From contig JAAVTG010000094.1 in NCBI GenBank assembly GCA_011947345.1, forward strand, positions 1 to 64,000: a DNA stretch of 64,000 nucleotides, written 5' to 3'. Source of the stretch: Phytophthora quininea (taxonomy: Eukaryota > Oomycota > Peronosporomycetes > Peronosporales > Peronosporaceae). Numbering within the stretch: the first letter of the stretch is position 1; every line of letters begins with the position of its first letter. This document shows, piece after piece, positions 63,558 through 64,000 of the stretch. The notes under the pieces are model-generated. The model did not search any database. It had not been told where the DNA came from and was given only the letters and a program-made list of their open reading frames with translations. The position numbers were made by a program, and so were the translations under genes.

Positions 63558-64000
63558 TTAGATGAAAATTGATGCACCCGAGGCTCCTTCGACAGCTTGC
63601 TGCTCCGGGTCCGCGAGCATATCCGCCTCTGCTTGGGAAGCAGCGGCCAATGCGTCCATGTTGGTGAAGCTGAACGACCGGAAGGCGTCCGCCAGGGAGA
63701 GTCTTCAGGGCTGCCGTACATCCCGCTGGGAAACTGATGGTGGACATTGTTGTCCCCCAGCGGCAGCTCGATAATCGACTGTTTCTCAGCAGAAATACTT
63801 GTTGCATCCAGCGAGTGGCGTGTTCCGGAGAAGACCGTAATATCTGCTGCATTGTCCATGTTGATGTTGACGTGTCTGGCGTTGTTGACAGTGCTGTCGT
63901 TAGTTTCATTAAGATCTTCAACGTCTTCGAAAGGATCTCGAAAAGGTACATCGCCTTCAGCCCCCGAATCGTCCACTTGACTACTGCACGAGTCCAGCTC
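63558..64000 (-). CDS. C-terminal end of a tandem AGC kinase paralogue (partial)
   Basis: The minus strand enters from the window edge with an acidic Ser/Asp/Asn-rich stretch (QVDDSGAEGDVPFRDPF). It continues to GDNNVHHQFPSGMYGSPEDSPLADAFRSFSFTNMD (split across a frame change near 63700) and ends SGASIFI at the stop 63558-63560. This matches the last 60 residues of the kinase at 59073-62210 (VEDNNVHNRFPSGMYGG, SFSFTNMNALAAASQAEAE, PSIII). The rest of the gene lies beyond the window. A CT-rich missing base near 63700 explains the break. Confidence 0.8.

Noticed and set aside
1..64000. CRISPR arrays, operons, ribosome-binding sites, rRNA and tRNA genes
   Set aside because: The sequence is eukaryotic with spliced genes. 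I saw no regularly spaced repeats and no tRNA or rRNA signatures by eye; a tRNAscan run would be needed to exclude a tRNA.

Overview
This window looks like nuclear DNA of an oomycete, most likely Phytophthora or a close relative in the Peronosporales. The evidence is compact genes with short (about 50-80 nt) GT-AG introns, oomycete-type initiator elements (TCACTTTC followed by a T-rich block) upstream of several start codons, and families typical of the group: acid sphingomyelinase-like proteins, a receptor-like TKL kinase, DIRS, Mutator and gypsy elements, and a mitochondrial HslV. Many genes carry single-base frame breaks. Where the correct frame can be inferred, nearly all look like one missing base in a run of 3-5 identical bases, so I treat them mainly as consensus errors of a draft assembly and not as pseudogenes.

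Layout. 0.4-2.6 kb: a lysosomal-type histidine acid phosphatase (+). 2.6-3.2 kb: the C-terminal half of a TauE/SafE permease (-), abutting a gypsy-type gag region (3.2-7.1 kb, -) that has no protease, reverse transcriptase or integrase. 7.9-9.6 kb: a decayed Mutator-like (MULE) transposase (-). 10.2-12.5 kb: the 3' end of a LINE with RNase H (-). 13.2-24.7 kb: a cluster of six small dimeric alpha/beta-barrel (ABM-like monooxygenase) genes. The first is split in its intron by a 6.1-kb DIRS-like tyrosine-recombinase retroelement; four of the others form two head-to-head inverted duplications.

25.4-32.3 kb: two acid sphingomyelinase-like genes in opposite orientation, flanking an unrecognised, probably mitochondrial, protein, peptidyl-tRNA hydrolase 2 and a receptor-like TKL kinase. 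32.4-36.2 kb: a large adaptin-like protein that resembles TPLATE of the TSET/TPLATE endocytic complex. 36.2-39.3 kb: an unusual fusion of a seven-TM Wntless/TMEM181-like module with a class 3 lipase. 39.5-43.2 kb: an ankyrin-repeat protein, COX subunit VIa and a DDX59-like helicase. 43.3-48.8 kb: three tandem copies of an unrecognised multi-pass membrane protein, one of them intact.

49.2-53.1 kb: a protein with about four FHA domains, a cyclic-nucleotide-binding domain and a C-terminal CaaX box. 53.1-57.4 kb: TRAPPC13, mitochondrial HslV and the PKA regulatory subunit. 57.8-58.9 kb: an Efg1-like rRNA-processing factor. 59.1-64 kb: an AGC kinase of the MAST/Rim15/IRE type with a PDZ-like domain, and the 3' end of a tandem paralogue cut by the window edge.

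The functional themes are membrane traffic (TPLATE-like, TRAPPC13), lipid turnover (sphingomyelinases, lipase fusion), cyclic-nucleotide and phospho-signalling (PKA-R, FHA-cNMP protein, AGC and TKL kinases) and mitochondrial maintenance (HslV, COX VIa, PTH2). The best candidates for something not previously described are the lipase-7TM fusion, the FHA-cNMP-CaaX protein, the triplicated membrane family, and the palindromic ABM cluster with its intron-resident DIRS insertion.
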